Of a stretch of DNA of 64,000 nt, positions 44,358 through 53,872 are shown piece by piece. Each line of letters starts with the position of its first letter. Position 1 is the first letter of the stretch. The stretch is from contig NZ_VLKC01000002.1 in NCBI RefSeq assembly GCF_007830295.1, positions 1,150,940 to 1,214,939 of the forward strand, written 5' to 3'. Made by a program: the position numbers and the translations under genes. The stretch is from Sporomusa sp. KB1 (GTDB lineage Bacteria > Bacillota > Negativicutes > Sporomusales > Sporomusaceae). The notes under the pieces are model-generated. The model saw nothing but the letters and a program-made list of their open reading frames with translations, ran no database searches and was not told where the DNA came from.

Positions 44358-45347
44358 CTACTGATATTCAAAACCGTCTGGGTTATTTTTATGCCAGCGC
44401 CAAGCAGTCGCAATTATTTTTTTTATATCGGTATATTCGGGCTGCCACCCTAAATCCTGGCGTATTTTATCAGAACTGGCAACCAGCCTAGCCGGATCAC
44501 CAACCCGACGAGGCGCTATCTCTTTGGGTAACGTAAGTCCAGTTAACGTTTCCGCCGCTGCAATGACTTCTTTGACACTAAAACCGTTTCCATTGCCAAG
44601 ATTGTAGACATCAGAACCATGACCATTTGCCAAAGCGTTAAGTGCCAATATATGGGCTTGACCTAAATCATTCACATGGATATAGTCCCGTACACAGGTT
44701 CCATCTTTAGTCGGATAATCATCGCCAAAAATTTTGAGACACTGTGTTTTTCCTAAACAAGCTTTCAGTACGAGCGGTATCAGATGCGTTTCGGGACAAT
44801 GGTCTTCCCCAATATCACCTGCACCCTCAGCACCACAGGCATTGAAATAGCGAAGGGCAATATAGTTAAGGCCGTAACTCCGTGAATACTCAGCCATTAC
44901 ATTTTCCATAATTAGCTTTGTCCGCCCATAAACATTTGTCGGACTTTTCATCATAGATTCGGTTATAGGTGAGTTTTCCGGCTCTCCGTACACAGCCGCA
45001 GTAGAAGAAAATACTAATTGCTTAATCCCATTTTCCAGCATAACATCCAAAAGATTCAGCGTTCCGACTACATTATTATGATAATATTCTTTCGGCTTAA
45101 CCATTGACACGCCAACTAAACTATAAGCAGCAAAGTGAACAACTGAAGTAATATGATAGCGCTTAATGGTATCCGCCAAGCGCTCACTGTCAAATATATC
45201 GCCTTCAACAAATAGGCTTCTTTTCACCGCTGCCTTGTGACCTGTCACTAAATTGTCATAAACAACTACCTTATGACCCAATTTTTCTAAAAGCCGCACA
45301 GTATGGGAGCCAATATAGCCCGCTCCACCTGTTACCAAAATACTCAT
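44358..45347 (-). CDS. galE: UDP-glucose 4-epimerase
   Basis: This 329-aa SDR epimerase interconverts UDP-glucose and UDP-galactose (or the N-acetyl forms). Motifs are VTGGAGYIGSHTVRLL, FSSTAAVYGEP, the YGRTKLIME active site (YxxxK) and RYFNACGA. Length is typical. It provides a nucleotide sugar for the surrounding glycosyltransferases. Confidence 0.96.
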   Translation of the reverse strand: MSILVTGGAGYIGSHTVRLLEKLGHKVVVYDNLVTGHKAAVKRSLFVEGDIFDSERLADTIKRYHITSVVHFAAYSLVGVSMVKPKEYYHNNVVGTLNLLDVMLENGIKQLVFSSTAAVYGEPENSPITESMMKSPTNVYGRTKLIMENVMAEYSRSYGLNYIALRYFNACGAEGAGDIGEDHCPETHLIPLVLKACLGKTQCLKIFGDDYPTKDGTCVRDYIHVNDLGQAHILALNALANGHGSDVYNLGNGNGFSVKEVIAAAETLTGLTLPKEIAPRRVGDPARLVASSDKIRQDLGWQPEYTDIKKIIATAWRWHKNNPDGFEYQ

Positions 45348-45401
45348 ATACGGTCCTCCAAACTAATTATGGTACACTCTCGAAAAGCCGAGAGACTTTA
45401 T

Positions 45402-45480
45402 AGTTCAAGGCGTTATGCCTTGGACTTTTTGCTTTTTTCCTCCACCAAGTCCCAAGCTTAAAAGTTGGGACTTGATTTTT
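45402..45480. terminator. Two adjacent hairpins with T runs between galE and the IS66 remnant
   Basis: AGTTCAAGGC/GCCTTGGACT (45402-45411 with 45417-45426) is followed by a plus-strand T run. AAGTCCCAA/TTGGGACTT (45447-45455 with 45464-45472) is followed by TTTTT on the plus strand. Both could stop transcription into galE's upstream region. Confidence 0.6.
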
Positions 45481-45635
45481 CAAAACACCCCCATGCAATG
45501 ACGATCTCGTCGGCAAGACTGTGGTATCCGGCATAGCCATCCGTATGAAGGTAACCGCTGACTCCTTTCAAAAACTCTATGGGACGCTTTGCCTTGTGAT
45601 CCGATTGGTAGTCATAAAGAATAATAGGCATACTG
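45459..45635 (-). pseudogene. IS66-family transposase fragment
   Basis: The minus strand encodes 58 residues including ILYDYQSDHKAKRPIEFLKG and YLHTDGYAGYHSL, the DDE-domain block around the second catalytic Asp of IS66 transposases (normally continuing into a GCWAHARRKF segment). After ADEIVIAWGC the match ends and a stop follows, so this is a remnant of roughly a tenth of the transposase. Confidence 0.85.
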
Positions 45636-45636
45636 G

Positions 45637-45691
45637 TAAATGATAATCACCCCGCAGCATCAACATGGTGCCCGGGGTGATTTTTGTGCAG
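45637..45691 (+). repeat. 55-bp hairpin repeat, copy B
   Basis: One mismatch from copy A at 44026-44080 and in the same orientation. It begins 2 bp from the IS66 fragment and ends 15 bp before the stop of the 45706 gene. Confidence 0.85.
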
Positions 45692-45705
45692 ACGTCCCAC
45701 CTTAT

Positions 45706-46362
45706 TTATTGCATGCCTTTATCCGGTGTTATTCTTATAATATCATCAATTACTTCTACATTGAGATCAGTCCTGATACTCTTAATATGCTGCACAAATT
45801 CATCTAGTTGTGGATAATCATCCTTGCCTAAAAAGAGGCGAGCATCATCAATTAGTATAACGTGCTGTTTTACAGGATGTGCAAAAATGGCTTCAATTTC
45901 CTGGATAATGGGAGTTTGAATATCTCCACAAGCAGTAACTCCGGCAGAATAATGACCATCTAGCCAAAACAAACATGGCTTATTAATAAAATCAAGAACT
46001 ATTGGTAAAACTTTGCTGGAATCCCCTTTAATAATTGAAACATGTTCCAAACTCTCAAACATTTTCTTTGCTCTTTCATACAGATCCTGACCTAGTTCAA
46101 TTGAAATTATTCTACTAAAATGATTTCTAACTGACCAAACAGTTCCACCAAAATATGTTCCAGTTTCAATCAGAGTATTTAGGTGAAATCTTTCTCCATA
46201 CGACTTAATTGTTTGATGTTTATATAAATCGGGAGGAGGAACAGGTTTGCCTGATTCTATCCATCGTGCTAATGAACCAAGTACATTTTGTTTAAACTCC
46301 AAAAGGTATTGCTCATTAAACTCACCCAATAAGTCAGTAACTTCATTAAAAAGATCTTTCAT
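45706..46362 (-). CDS. SAM-dependent methyltransferase-like protein
   Basis: This protein of about 218 aa contains a Rossmann-type SAM motif (TLIETGTYFGGTVWSVR, about residue 80) and IISIELGQDLYERAKKMFE, which gives the acidic residue of motif II. FWLDGHYS and HVILIDDARLF resemble the metal-binding acids of class I sugar or macrolide methyltransferases. The start at the ATG of MKDLFNEV (46362) is preferred to an in-frame start 33 bp upstream. It probably methylates a sugar in the locus product; the target is not known. Confidence 0.72.
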   Translation of the reverse strand: MKDLFNEVTDLLGEFNEQYLLEFKQNVLGSLARWIESGKPVPPPDLYKHQTIKSYGERFHLNTLIETGTYFGGTVWSVRNHFSRIISIELGQDLYERAKKMFESLEHVSIIKGDSSKVLPIVLDFINKPCLFWLDGHYSAGVTACGDIQTPIIQEIEAIFAHPVKQHVILIDDARLFLGKDDYPQLDEFVQHIKSIRTDLNVEVIDDIIRITPDKGMQ

Positions 46363-46465
46363 ATATTGATCCGCTCTCCTTTTACTCCGTAACATGATTT
46401 CAAAACCAGCCTAGCGCTCGCGGCATAGATTGTTGTCTGTATAACCGTACGATTATCTTTCGGGT

Positions 46466-47335
46466 TCATGATGCTATAAAAGACCCGTTATCTTCACAAT
46501 TATTTTGTACCGGAACCTTGATCCACTTATCAGGCAATACATCCTGAGTATTAAGGTGTTCGCCTGCAAACCAGCGGTCTGGCGCAATTACGAGTTTTTG
46601 TGGATTATTGTTAAGCCAAGCTCCCCACCAACTATACGTACTGTTAGCTATTACATTATGCTGACACTGACTCATTAACCATAAATCTTCGTGACAACCT
46701 AGCTCTCCTTTGTGTTCTAGCACATAAGAATTTGGAAAAACCGTAAATTCACGTTTACACCAGGCAACATCATCAGAAAAAATATAATATCGAGCAGAGG
46801 GAAATACGTTGTCAAGATACCGCCTGACATTTTCATAATAGCCCATAGGCAAAATACCAAGCTTATCGTATATTGCATAGTCTGTACGACGTACATGAAT
46901 GGCTATTGACAAATATTTCTTTATGTCCATTGCAATATTCAAACTTTCTGCAGATAAACTAGGCAGCTTTGGCGACAACTCTTCCCGAATCACACTGGCA
47001 AAATCCTGAAAATACTTTTCAGTCTGCCAAAACCCGCCCTGCAAAAACACGCCATCACGTAAGGAAAAAACATTTTGGTCAAAATTATGTTGACGTTCAA
47101 AATAAGCTGGAATACCAGGGATACCCAGCCGCTGTTCTATTTCTTTATCCTCTTCTAAATTAATGATATTCGCTTGTATATTCAATACGTCCAGTTCATA
47201 CCGCCTGCCTGGAGATATAGAGTAGCTGCTAATGTCTAAGAAAAGCTGCTTGCCTGTCCGTAACGCCAAAGCACGTCCGCAGGCATACTGGAACATTTGA
47301 TTTCCCAGACCACCCAATAATTGTACCACTATCAT
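46466..47335 (-). CDS. Alpha-1,2-fucosyltransferase (GT11)
   Basis: This 289-aa protein is a GT11 family member: the N-terminal LLGGLGNQMFQYACGRALA, the HxRRxDY donor-binding motif in IAIHVRRTDYAIYDK, and the acceptor-side NSTYSWWGAWL near the C-terminus. It transfers L-fucose from GDP-fucose to galactose or a related sugar by an alpha-1,2 bond. GDP-fucose comes from gmd/fcl 5 kb away, and a galactose acceptor is plausible given galE. The ATG at 47335 follows AGGTGGGG. Confidence 0.93.
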   Translation of the reverse strand: MIVVQLLGGLGNQMFQYACGRALALRTGKQLFLDISSYSISPGRRYELDVLNIQANIINLEEDKEIEQRLGIPGIPAYFERQHNFDQNVFSLRDGVFLQGGFWQTEKYFQDFASVIREELSPKLPSLSAESLNIAMDIKKYLSIAIHVRRTDYAIYDKLGILPMGYYENVRRYLDNVFPSARYYIFSDDVAWCKREFTVFPNSYVLEHKGELGCHEDLWLMSQCQHNVIANSTYSWWGAWLNNNPQKLVIAPDRWFAGEHLNTQDVLPDKWIKVPVQNNCEDNGSFIAS

Positions 47336-47514
47336 TAAATCCCCACCTCTCAGCAATTATTGCATATCACTCCTTAATCACTATTTTCTAGCTATTGGGA
47401 TGGCCACATAGCATTTCTTTAGCTTCCGTTTAGTCAAAAGTTTATATTTATTGCGGAACATGGTCAATTGCACTCGGACTAATAAGTGTAGTTAGGTTCG
47501 TGCTTCAGTAATAT

Positions 47515-48642
47515 CTAATTTTTATGTGATATGGGGCTTGACAATGCCGCATGAAGTGTTTGGCAAATTTTCACCCATTGGAAATTGTCCCGTGCGAATT
47601 GCTGAATGACCGGGCAAATTGCCTGCATCTTGTTCTCGTCGTTACTAGTCTTAATCAAAAGCTCCGCCAGTTGTTGACTATCACCTACCGGGAAGATTTC
47701 ACCATACTTCCCGTTCCCAGTAATATCCCTGGCCGAAGCAAGGTTTGAGGAAATAATAAAACAGCCATGTATGGCAGCTTCCGGGAAGACCAACGGGAAT
47801 CCTTCCCAGCGAGATGTCAAACAGAAAATTTTTGCTTTTCTATACTCCGCATTTATATAAGACCTATCAGCAGTCTCACCTAGAATAATAACTTTATCCT
47901 TCAATTCAGGACTTTCCAGAAAATAATTAGACATTACCTGCTGAAATTCAGGCGATATCGGTCCGAGCAACTTCAGTTTCCAGTTTGGCATATGGGTGTG
48001 AGCCAAATTAAAGGCCGTTAATAGAACTTCATTGAACTTTTGCTGTGTTCCAATTCTGCCAACTGTCAGAATGGTATTTTCTTTTTCTTGATAGTCTATT
48101 AGGCACTTAGGACACGCGTAGACTCCATTCGTTATATATTCGACGCTGATCGGCCACTTTTCATTAAGACATTCACATACCTCCAAGGTTTCAGCACTCA
48201 CAACATGACATTTTGTTAACGAACTCTTAACCCAATTCCAAAATCCTTGGTCAGCACCTTTTATATCTTCAGTTGTATCTAACTTTAAATACACCTTGCC
48301 GTTAGGATTTAGTTCTTTATAAATGCGAATCCAGTCAAAAGTTCTTTGTGACAAATGAAACAAGTGCAAAACATCAATATTCCGCGCATTATGCGTTAAG
48401 TAGTCAATACCATCTTTTGTATCATTATCGGTACGGTTTAAATATTCCAGCTTTAACCCCTTTACCTCATTATCAAGATACAGATAGGGGCCATTTTGAT
48501 AAGTTACAATAGAAGCATCATAATTATAATTCTTATACATAGTGTATGGTATCATTCCTACGTCTTTAATCAGATGAACGTAACCTGTTTCTGGAAAGAG
48601 GGTAACAAATCTCGTCTTCTTCTGAGTATCCTCCAAAACCAT
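47515..48642 (-). CDS. Glycosyltransferase, GT4 family
   Basis: This 375-aa GT-B enzyme has the GT4 C-terminal donor domain: TILTVGRIGTQQKFNEVLLTAF, KLKLLGPISPEF, and SRWEGFPLVFPEAAIHGC with the EX7E-like acidic residues. The N-terminal half is divergent. It transfers a sugar from an activated donor to a growing glycan. A consensus sigma-K promoter (48702-48729) lies 60-90 bp upstream, which argues for expression in the mother cell during sporulation. Donor and acceptor are unknown. Confidence 0.88.
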   Translation of the reverse strand: MVLEDTQKKTRFVTLFPETGYVHLIKDVGMIPYTMYKNYNYDASIVTYQNGPYLYLDNEVKGLKLEYLNRTDNDTKDGIDYLTHNARNIDVLHLFHLSQRTFDWIRIYKELNPNGKVYLKLDTTEDIKGADQGFWNWVKSSLTKCHVVSAETLEVCECLNEKWPISVEYITNGVYACPKCLIDYQEKENTILTVGRIGTQQKFNEVLLTAFNLAHTHMPNWKLKLLGPISPEFQQVMSNYFLESPELKDKVIILGETADRSYINAEYRKAKIFCLTSRWEGFPLVFPEAAIHGCFIISSNLASARDITGNGKYGEIFPVGDSQQLAELLIKTSNDENKMQAICPVIQQFARDNFQWVKICQTLHAALSSPISHKN

Positions 48643-48701
48643 TTACCAATCCCTCCAAGAGTTCTTTTATTTTCAGTAACACTATCAGATTTTATCTCTT
48701 A

Positions 48702-48729
48702 TATAATATGAATCTATTTATCAAAAAGT
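48702..48729 (-). promoter_or_regulatory. Sigma-K-type promoter of the GT4 gene
   Basis: On the minus strand AC (48728-48729), 17 bp, CATATTATA (48702-48710), an exact consensus match, 60 bp upstream of the start codon. Confidence 0.7.
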
Positions 48730-49356
48730 GCTCCCTTTACTCACTCTTCAAACAAACTTGCGCACTAAATCTGAACTAAGCTGAAAACACAATTTACATA
48801 GCTGCTAGAGTAGTGTAAGAAAAAACACACAACCTTCTGCAATTCTACTCCACAATAATTGTGTACTTTGATGTTACCATTTTACAAAATATCGTTAACT
48901 ACAAGTCTTAGCCTTAAAGCCGGATTACATTGGAGCGCCAAGTTCGAGCAAGAATAATTTCGACTCCGTTTCCTAATCGAACTGTCAAAGATACATCTAG
49001 GCAAGCCGTCTTCGGAATCATTGAAAAAAGTCGGCTCGCAGTCTTCACAGATTTATAAAAGCTGAATAACATAAATAAGAGCGACACAGTAAGCCAGCTT
49101 GAAAACAACTCCGCCAAGTAATAAGTAAGCCACGCTCAGCAAGCGTGGCTAAATCTCAACTATCAGAAAAAATAATGTTGAGGACTTTTTTGTTCTTGGC
49201 AGTTACACGGAATATAATAAAAAACTTTGGAAATTTGCAAATACGAGCTTTCAAGAGCAATCACATGCGACCCTTAAAGATAATTTAGAAATTGCTATGC
49301 AGGTCTGTTGAATTTAAGACTTTTATATAAAAACTTCAACTTGGGGGGATACCGCC
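48730..49356. other. Gene-poor interval with hairpin and ORF fragment
   Basis: No intact gene is supported. A hairpin AGCCACGCT/AGCGTGGCT lies at 49128-49150. Directly after it, the plus-strand frame 49153-49311 reads ...NNVEDFFVLGSY...FQEQSHATLKDNLEIAMQVC and stops. That is protein-like but lacks a start, and is probably the 3' remnant of a lost gene. Confidence 0.45.
49153..49311 (+). pseudogene. C-terminal remnant of an unidentified gene
   Basis: A 52-codon open frame with ordinary amino acid composition (VEDFFVLGSYTEYNKKLWKF and onwards) ends in TGA, 46 bp before the large glycosyltransferase gene. No start codon or ribosome site is found. I do not recognise the family. Confidence 0.3.
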
Positions 49357-52300
49357 GTGCTGGGTGAGAAGTATAAACATTGGATATTGAATAATGAACC
49401 TACTATGGCCGAGCTGGAACAACAGAAAAAACATACCTTCCTTTATGAACCGGTAGTCAGCCTTATTGTGCCGACTTTTAATACATTAGGGCCGTTTTTA
49501 TGTGAGCTGATTGAATCCGTGCTGCAGCAAACTTATCAGAGATGGGAATTATGTATTGCTGCTGACAGTAATGAGCAGCAATATCATATGGAAGAAATCA
49601 TTAGTCAATATGTGCATGACCCTAGAATTAAATATAAGATACTTGGAAAAAACAAAAACCTTTCCGTGAATATCAATACCGGGCTACATTGGACGCAAGG
49701 GGATTATATTGGGGTATTGGAACACGCTGATCTATTAGCACCGTTTGCTTTGTATGAGGTTGTTAAGGCGATAAATGAATATCAGAAACCTGATTTTCTT
49801 TATTCGGATACGGATAAGATCGAGAATGTGAATAAAAGGCGGTTTGCGCCATTTTTTAAACCAGATTTCGCACCGGATATGTTAAGAAGCTACAATTATA
49901 TTGGTCATTTTAGTGTCTTTAAACAAACGCTTATCGACCGAATCGGTGGTTTTTGTTCCGGGTTTGACAGCAGCCAGCACTACGACTTAATTCTGAGAGC
50001 AACTGAAAACGCAAATCGTGTGGTGCATATCCCCAAAATATTATACCATCAGCGCTCCCTTGAAAATTCAGCAGCGGTCGACGTCAGCGCTAACATGCAT
50101 ACAGTTGAAGCTGGCAAAAAGGCGCTATTAGAGCATTTGCAGCGAATAGGGTTAAAAGGCAGTATTGATTTTAGTAACTATTCAGGCAGCTATACGATCA
50201 ACTATGAACTCAACAGTAGCAAGAAAATATCGATCATTATTCCTAATAAAGATCATGTTACGGATTTGGATCGCTGTCTAAAATCAATTTATAGTAAAAC
50301 AACCTATGATAACTATGAGGTAATTATTGTAGAGAACAATAGTATCGATGAACAGACATTTAACTATTATAAGTCGTTAAAAAAATATCCCAACCTTACG
50401 GTCGTCGAATGGAAAGAAAAAGGCTTTAATTTTGCTGCTATTGTTAATTATGGCGTCTTATTTGCCGAAGGTGAATATGTATTACTATTAAACAACGATG
50501 TAGAAGTTATTACTTCCACATGGTTAGAGAAAATGGTAATGTATTTACAGCGTGATGATGTCGGCATCGTTGGCGCAAAACTGTATTATCCTGATGGTAC
50601 CATCCAACATGCAGGCGTATACATTGATAAGACAATTGCTGCCGGTCATATCTCGTACAAATTGCTCCAAGATCACCAGGAGTTTTTTAATAGAGCAAAT
50701 CTGGTCCAAAATGTTAGTGCCGTAACGGGAGCTTGCTTGATGATCAAAAAGGATTTATATCATGCAGCAGCGGGTCTTGATGCGGCTTCATTTACCATTG
50801 ATTATAACGATGTTGATTTATGTATGAAGATAAGGAAACTTGGTAAATTGGTGGTATTTACTCCAATGGCAGCACTTTATCATCATGAGTCAAAATCACG
50901 CATAAATGATGCTGATAACCTGAACAGAAAACGTGCAACCCGTGAACAGCATAATTTTCTGATTAAATGGGCGAGAGAGCTGGAAAAAGACGATCCGTAT
51001 TATAACAATGCTGCGATAAATTTTGAAGATATACCAAAGGAAGGCCATAAAAGTATTGAAATTAAGCCGAATAACAGTCCGCTCGTAACCCACTTACTCA
51101 AACACAAAGAAGGTAGAATGATTTTCTATACTAATCTAGGAAAAACGATCCTGGAGAATAACACCCGTCAAAATTCAGCGTTAGGAAGCAAAACAATAGC
51201 AGAACAGAAAAGCGCTCCCGATATAAACAGTATTAAATCCGATTTTCGAATAGCTCGCAAGAAAGAATTGGAAGCCTTTTTATCTGCGAAACAGCAGCTG
51301 AATTTTAGTATACCTGTCTCACCTAAAATAACCATATTACTCGTCTTATGGAATCAGGCCGAGTTGACCCTTACTTGTTTGGAAGCTCTTCAGCGTCAGG
51401 ATAAAGGCGACTTTGAAGTGCTGATTGTCGATAATGCTTCCTCAGACGCGACAACACAGCTATTATCTCTGCTTAATGGTGTTCGCGTCATTACCAACAA
51501 GGAAAATATAGGTTTTTTAAAAGCAGTCAATAGGGCGATAGACCAAGCTCACGGCCAATATTTACTACTATTAAACAATGATGCGATTGTCCGACCCGGC
51601 AGCATCCAGCAGGCAATTACCAGAATGGAATCTACTCCTGGTATTGGTGCTGTTGGCGGCAGAGTCATCCTCCCCGACGGATTGCTGCAGGAAGCAGGAT
51701 CGATAATTTGGCAGGATGGCACATGCCTGGGTTACCAGCGTGGAGAATTGCCTGATACTAATGAAGCCATGTTTGTAAGAGATGTAGATTACTGTACCGG
51801 TGCTTTTTTACTGACGCCGACAGAATTATTTCGTCAAATGGGTGGCTTCGATGTTCGCTATGCCCCTGCTTATTATGAAGAAACTGACTACTGTGTGCGT
51901 TTATGGAAACGTAGGCTTAGAGTTGTGTACGATCCGGCCGTAGTTATCGATCATTTTGAATATGGAAGCACTACGATCAGTGAGCAAGCCTTGCATCAAA
52001 TGCAAGTAAATAGATTTAAACTTCTTAGCACTCATTATGATTTCTTGACTACGCGTCATAACTATGCTGCTAAAAACATATTGTACGCCCGGATGAACAA
52101 TAATTATAAGGGACGCGTGTTATTTATTGATGATCGTGTTCCTTTGAGAAATTTAGGAGCCGGCTATCCAAGAGCCAGAAGCATCTTACAGACAATTACC
52201 GCCAATGGCTGGTTTATTACTTTTTATCCATTTTACGAACCGAACCTGGTAGATGATTGGCAAGATATTTATAATGCTATACCTGATACGATTGAGGTTA

Positions 52301-53223
52301 TGCGGGGATATGGCGCAAATAAATTGGAGCACTTCCTGACAGAGCGCGCTGGTTATTATGATGTTTTATTTATTAGCCGGCCACCAAACATGCTAAGAGT
52401 AAAGGAATTATATGACAAAAGGCCTGCTTTGTTTTCCGGACTAAAAATAATCTATGATGCTGAAGCAATTTGGGCAATTAGGGATATTCAAAATTCTAAA
52501 ATTCAAAAAAAATTACTCTCGGAAAAGGAAGCAGCCAGGCGTATTGACACTGAAGTGGCATTAGCCAAGGTAGCGGACACCGTTCTCGCTGTCTCTAAGC
52601 AGGAAGCACAGTATTTTAAGAATGCCGGGCATAATGATGTGCATGTTTTAGGTCATGCATTAGCCGCTAACCCAACGAGTAAGAAATTTGAAGAAAGAGA
52701 AAATATATTGTTTGTAGGACAACTGGAGGATGACGGCTCGCCTAATGTTGATTCTGTGATGTGGTTTACTAACAAAGTGCTACCATTAATCAATGCAGGC
52801 TGTCAAGAGCGGATTAAGTTATATGTAATTGGTAAAAACGGAGCAAACACGCTCCAAAAGATAAATTCTTCGGATGTAGTTCTGTTAGGCGCGGTTGATG
52901 ATCTTACAGAGTGGTATAATAATTGCCGGATTTTTGTTGCGCCGACGAGATTTGCAGCAGGCATCCCCCTCAAGGTACTTGAGGCGTGTGCTCATGGAAT
53001 TCCTACTGTGTTAACACCTATTTTAGGAAAGCAGTTGAATTGGCGACATGAGCAAGAAGCTCTGGTTGGGGAAACGGCAACAAAGTTTGCCGAACAATGC
53101 CAGCGTTTATATAATGATAAAAAGCTTTGGCAACGCATTGGAGGAAACAGTATAAACAGGATTGTCACAGATTATGGTATTAGCGCCTTTGCCAATACTC
53201 TTGACAAAGTCCTAAATAGCTAG
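49357..53223 (+). CDS. Large multi-domain glycosyltransferase (GT2-GT2-GT2-GT4)
   Basis: At 1288 aa this protein holds four glycosyltransferase modules. A first GT2-like domain starts near residue 33 (VSLIVPTFNT). A second starts near 288 (KKISIIIPNKDHV, DNYEVIIVENNS, LLNNDVEV, a DxD-like site). A third starts near 656 (KITILLVLWNQAELT, LLLLNNDAIV). A GT-B/GT4 domain runs from about 920 (RVLFIDDRVPLRNLGAGYPR) to the end, with NILFVGQLEDDG, DVVLLGAVDDLTEWY and APTRFAAGIPLKVLEACAHG. It could build several linkages of one glycan, as rhamnan or O-antigen polymerising fusions do. The start is a GTG after GGGGGGATACC. Domain order is clear; substrates are unknown. Confidence 0.88.
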   Translation: MLGEKYKHWILNNEPTMAELEQQKKHTFLYEPVVSLIVPTFNTLGPFLCELIESVLQQTYQRWELCIAADSNEQQYHMEEIISQYVHDPRIKYKILGKNKNLSVNINTGLHWTQGDYIGVLEHADLLAPFALYEVVKAINEYQKPDFLYSDTDKIENVNKRRFAPFFKPDFAPDMLRSYNYIGHFSVFKQTLIDRIGGFCSGFDSSQHYDLILRATENANRVVHIPKILYHQRSLENSAAVDVSANMHTVEAGKKALLEHLQRIGLKGSIDFSNYSGSYTINYELNSSKKISIIIPNKDHVTDLDRCLKSIYSKTTYDNYEVIIVENNSIDEQTFNYYKSLKKYPNLTVVEWKEKGFNFAAIVNYGVLFAEGEYVLLLNNDVEVITSTWLEKMVMYLQRDDVGIVGAKLYYPDGTIQHAGVYIDKTIAAGHISYKLLQDHQEFFNRANLVQNVSAVTGACLMIKKDLYHAAAGLDAASFTIDYNDVDLCMKIRKLGKLVVFTPMAALYHHESKSRINDADNLNRKRATREQHNFLIKWARELEKDDPYYNNAAINFEDIPKEGHKSIEIKPNNSPLVTHLLKHKEGRMIFYTNLGKTILENNTRQNSALGSKTIAEQKSAPDINSIKSDFRIARKKELEAFLSAKQQLNFSIPVSPKITILLVLWNQAELTLTCLEALQRQDKGDFEVLIVDNASSDATTQLLSLLNGVRVITNKENIGFLKAVNRAIDQAHGQYLLLLNNDAIVRPGSIQQAITRMESTPGIGAVGGRVILPDGLLQEAGSIIWQDGTCLGYQRGELPDTNEAMFVRDVDYCTGAFLLTPTELFRQMGGFDVRYAPAYYEETDYCVRLWKRRLRVVYDPAVVIDHFEYGSTTISEQALHQMQVNRFKLLSTHYDFLTTRHNYAAKNILYARMNNNYKGRVLFIDDRVPLRNLGAGYPRARSILQTITANGWFITFYPFYEPNLVDDWQDIYNAIPDTIEVMRGYGANKLEHFLTERAGYYDVLFISRPPNMLRVKELYDKRPALFSGLKIIYDAEAIWAIRDIQNSKIQKKLLSEKEAARRIDTEVALAKVADTVLAVSKQEAQYFKNAGHNDVHVLGHALAANPTSKKFEERENILFVGQLEDDGSPNVDSVMWFTNKVLPLINAGCQERIKLYVIGKNGANTLQKINSSDVVLLGAVDDLTEWYNNCRIFVAPTRFAAGIPLKVLEACAHGIPTVLTPILGKQLNWRHEQEALVGETATKFAEQCQRLYNDKKLWQRIGGNSINRIVTDYGISAFANTLDKVLNS

Positions 53224-53305
53224 ATGGATGAATCCAGACTGTAGCAAAATTTATGATAAGAGAATAGGGGTTATCAAAAGCCCGATGAAATTGTATGGAA
53301 GGCCT

Positions 53306-53347
53306 TGGTCACTGGAAGCTATCACTCTACAGTGACCATTATTTTTA
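53306..53347 (+). terminator. Terminator after the large glycosyltransferase
   Basis: TGGTCACTG (53306-53314) pairs with CAGTGACCA (53330-53338), followed by TTATTTTTA. It lies 83 bp beyond the stop. Confidence 0.8.
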
Positions 53348-53431
53348 GTCGTTTTTATTGGACAAGACTAAGGCTACGTTTGATCTATATCAACTAATCC
53401 AATAGGAAAACTGCACAATTGACGACCGAAT

Positions 53432-53478
53432 AAAAAAGAACCCTAAATGGAATAAATGTACCACTTCCATTTGGGTTC
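53432..53478 (-). terminator. Minus-strand terminator for the converging glycan operon
   Basis: GAACCCTAAATGGAA (53438-53452) pairs with TTCCATTTGGGTTC (53465-53478), and the minus strand continues with six T. It is the first strong stop for transcripts from the 53873-55715 genes. Confidence 0.85.
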
Positions 53479-53872
53479 CAGCAAAGTAACGGAAACGTCG
53501 CCTTTTTATCTGCATTAATAACCCGCACATACGACAGACATAATATTAACAACCGACTGAAATTTTGATTCAATATCCAGATTGGAACCAAATCTGACTA
53601 CAAATTCAGATACTTTACTTTCTTGTATGAACCGAAATATTTCTTTGAACCACTCAAAAAGACTCCGAAACATAACATAATCCTCGGAATTTCAGATTCC
53701 AGCGTCCATTTGCGGTCAATAAAGGTTATGAACGACATACTCAATGTCGTTCAAGTTGCCATCTCCTTTTCAAATTACAACAAGGTCGTAAATGTCTGCA
53801 TACGTAGATTTTCGTTTCCTTTGCTAACACCGCCCAAGCCCAGCGGTTCATCCATTTGCTGAAAGACATACG
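53479..53872 (-). other. Remnant coding sequence and hairpin between two terminated units
   Basis: On the minus strand a 52-codon frame (53515-53673: MFRSLFEWFKEIFRFIQESK and onwards, to SVVCAGY) has AGGA before its ATG but matches no family I know. A perfect GAACGACAT/ATGTCGTTC hairpin lies at 53730-53752. The interval is probably an eroded gene between the terminator and the 53873 gene. Confidence 0.35.

Noticed and set aside
48914..49117. 67-codon minus-strand frame
   Set aside because: No good start signal, no family and no promoter; composition is compatible with chance.
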